DNA of 7,335 bases from Bacillota bacterium (GTDB taxonomy: Bacteria; Bacillota; Clostridia; Lachnospirales; Lachnospiraceae): contig WFLY01000269.1 in the NCBI GenBank assembly GCA_009177215.1, forward strand, positions 741-8,075. The letters are read 5' to 3'. The position numbers and the translations under genes were made by a program. The notes beneath the pieces are model-generated. The model was not told the DNA's origin and did no database searches. It worked only from the letters and a program-made list of their open reading frames with translations. Shown here one piece after another: positions 6,770-7,335 of this stretch (positions within the stretch are counted from its first letter, which is position 1; every line of letters starts with the position of its first letter).

Positions 6770-6775
6770 GCGCAT

Positions 6776-6783
6776 TCCCTCTT
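6776..6783 (-). promoter_or_regulatory. Ribosome binding site that decides the start of the large flagellar protein
   Basis: AAGAGGGA on the minus strand touches the ATG at 6775, leaving a spacing of one base from GAGGG, which is too short. The GTG at 6769, two codons downstream in the same frame, sits at an ideal 7 bases. GTG is therefore the preferred start, and the product would begin MRITFQNT. Confidence 0.6.
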
Positions 6784-6793
6784 GTCATTTATT

Positions 6794-6836
6794 CTTATAT
6801 TACCGAACCGCAGCATTCTGCTTATACCGCCGCAGC
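6794..6836 (-). repeat. Tandem direct repeats upstream of the flagellar operon
   Basis: On the minus strand, two copies of GCTGCGG (6836-6830 and 6814-6808) are offset by 22 bases. Each is followed by CGGTA or CGG and then TATAAG (6826-6821 and 6799-6794), with a few extra bases in the second copy. They fill the space between the glgB terminator and the ribosome binding site, where the operon promoter and any operator should be. No convincing sigma-A or sigma-28 promoter is visible. The closest is TAAG (6824-6821), 13 bases, TTCGGTAA (6807-6800), a weak match to TAAA/GCCGATAA. Confidence 0.45.
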
Positions 6837-6853
6837 CCAAATTTCCCTATTAG

Positions 6854-6890
6854 AAAAAGGTAAGCGCCGCCTTCGCTGCACTTACCTTTT
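6854..6890 (-). terminator. Intrinsic terminator after glgB
   Basis: A perfect 10-bp inverted repeat, AAAAGGTAAG (6855-6864) and CTTACCTTTT (6881-6890), surrounds a 16-base loop that can add an inner AGCG/CGCT pairing. On the minus strand the hairpin runs into five T (6858-6854), placing it about 70 bases after the glgB stop. The plus strand also ends in TTTTAT, so it may work in both directions. It separates glycogen metabolism from the flagellar operon. Confidence 0.85.
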
Positions 6891-6959
6891 ATTTCGGTGA
6901 AAATCGTTTATTTCTTAACCCTAACAAATCATTCACATTCTGCCGGGGCTTATTCCTGT

Positions 6960-7335
6960 CTAAAACACAAACACTGCCGCTCCATAGGGAGGCAAATCAA
7001 AGCTTAGGGAATAGTTTTGATAATGAAAAGGTTCCTTCTCGGCATGAAGCTCCTCCGGGATTTCATTGCCAAAACCTCCGAAACATTCCTCGTCGCTGTT
7101 TAACAGCAGCCTGAATTTTTTATTTTTAGGCACTCCCACTCTGTAATTTTCCCATTTCACAGGGGTCATGTTTAACACAAACAGCAAACTGTTTCGACCG
7201 GTGGAGGATTTCCTAACAAAAGCATATGTGCTCTTCTCCGAATCGTCCGCATTCATCCATTCAAATCCATCCCAGCTGTTATCAAACTCATGCATCGCGG
7301 GATACCTGCGATATAACTCCAGTAACTTCTTCATA
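6960..7335 (-). CDS. glgB: 1,4-alpha-glucan branching enzyme, C-terminal part only
   Basis: The enzyme makes alpha-1,6 branches in glycogen by transferring short alpha-1,4 chains. About 125 codons are present, from the right window edge to a TAG at 6960-6962. The frame is open at the edge. An internal methionine (7334) should not be taken as the start, because the full enzyme is usually 600 residues or more. The visible part is the end of the catalytic barrel (LLELYRRYPAMHEFD) and the C-terminal beta-sandwich domain. It carries the GlgB-typical WDGFEWMNADDSE, LNMTPVKWENYRVGVP and LLLNSDEE-FGGFGNE, and ends LPPYGAAVFVF. The catalytic aspartate and glutamate lie outside the window. It ends 184 bases before the flagellar operon and has its own terminator, so it is only a neighbour and not a partner. 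Confidence 0.9.
   Translation of the reverse strand, partial: MKKLLELYRRYPAMHEFDNSWDGFEWMNADDSEKSTYAFVRKSSTGRNSLLFVLNMTPVKWENYRVGVPKNKKFRLLLNSDEECFGGFGNEIPEELHAEKEPFHYQNYSLSFDLPPYGAAVFVF

Noticed and set aside
6960..7334. Reading the right-edge open frame as a complete 124-residue protein
   Set aside because: Its sequence aligns with the last part of glycogen branching enzymes. The methionine at 7334 is one base from the window edge, and the gene continues beyond it.

Overview
The window looks like a piece of a motile Lachnospiraceae (Clostridia) chromosome, in the Roseburia/Agathobacter/Butyrivibrio range. The grounds are the type of flagellin, a large flagellar protein resembling the Lachnospiraceae family DUF6240, a Tad-pilus locus with a TadZ of the Eubacterium rectale type, Gram-positive style ribosome binding sites and a moderate, A+T-leaning base composition. 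The genus is inferred and was not tested by any search. Almost everything is on the minus strand, so the window is best read from right to left.

Right edge (7335-6854): the C-terminal end of a 1,4-alpha-glucan branching enzyme (glgB), closed by a clear intrinsic terminator. Middle (6775-2108): a three-gene flagellar operon. It starts with a protein of about 1010 residues made of degenerate helical repeats, with a C-terminal segment that resembles the FliK hook-length-control domain. A flagellin follows after only 3 bases, then the flagellin chaperone FliS after 18 bases. A pair of direct repeats lies in front of the operon.

Left-middle (2158-1447): a plus-strand DUF2508/YaaL-like gene whose 3' end overlaps the 3' end of fliS by 51 bp. 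It is divergent from a BofA-family membrane protein gene that starts with TTG. The two relate to the Bacillus recR-yaaL-bofA neighbourhood but are oriented differently. The bofA stop codon lies inside a small A+T-rich terminator.

Left (1410-1): a near-consensus sigma-A promoter (TTGAAA, 17 bp, TATAAT) drives a Tad-pilus operon. It begins with a GTG-started A24 prepilin peptidase (TadV/CpaA type), followed after 5 bases by a TadZ/CpaE-like protein that runs off the left edge. The TadZ P-loop has lost its lysine. The window thus places two surface-appendage systems, a flagellar filament operon and a Tad pilus operon, on either side of a small yaaL/bofA island. No rRNA, tRNA, CRISPR array or insertion sequence was seen, and no gene-free stretch exceeds 184 bases.
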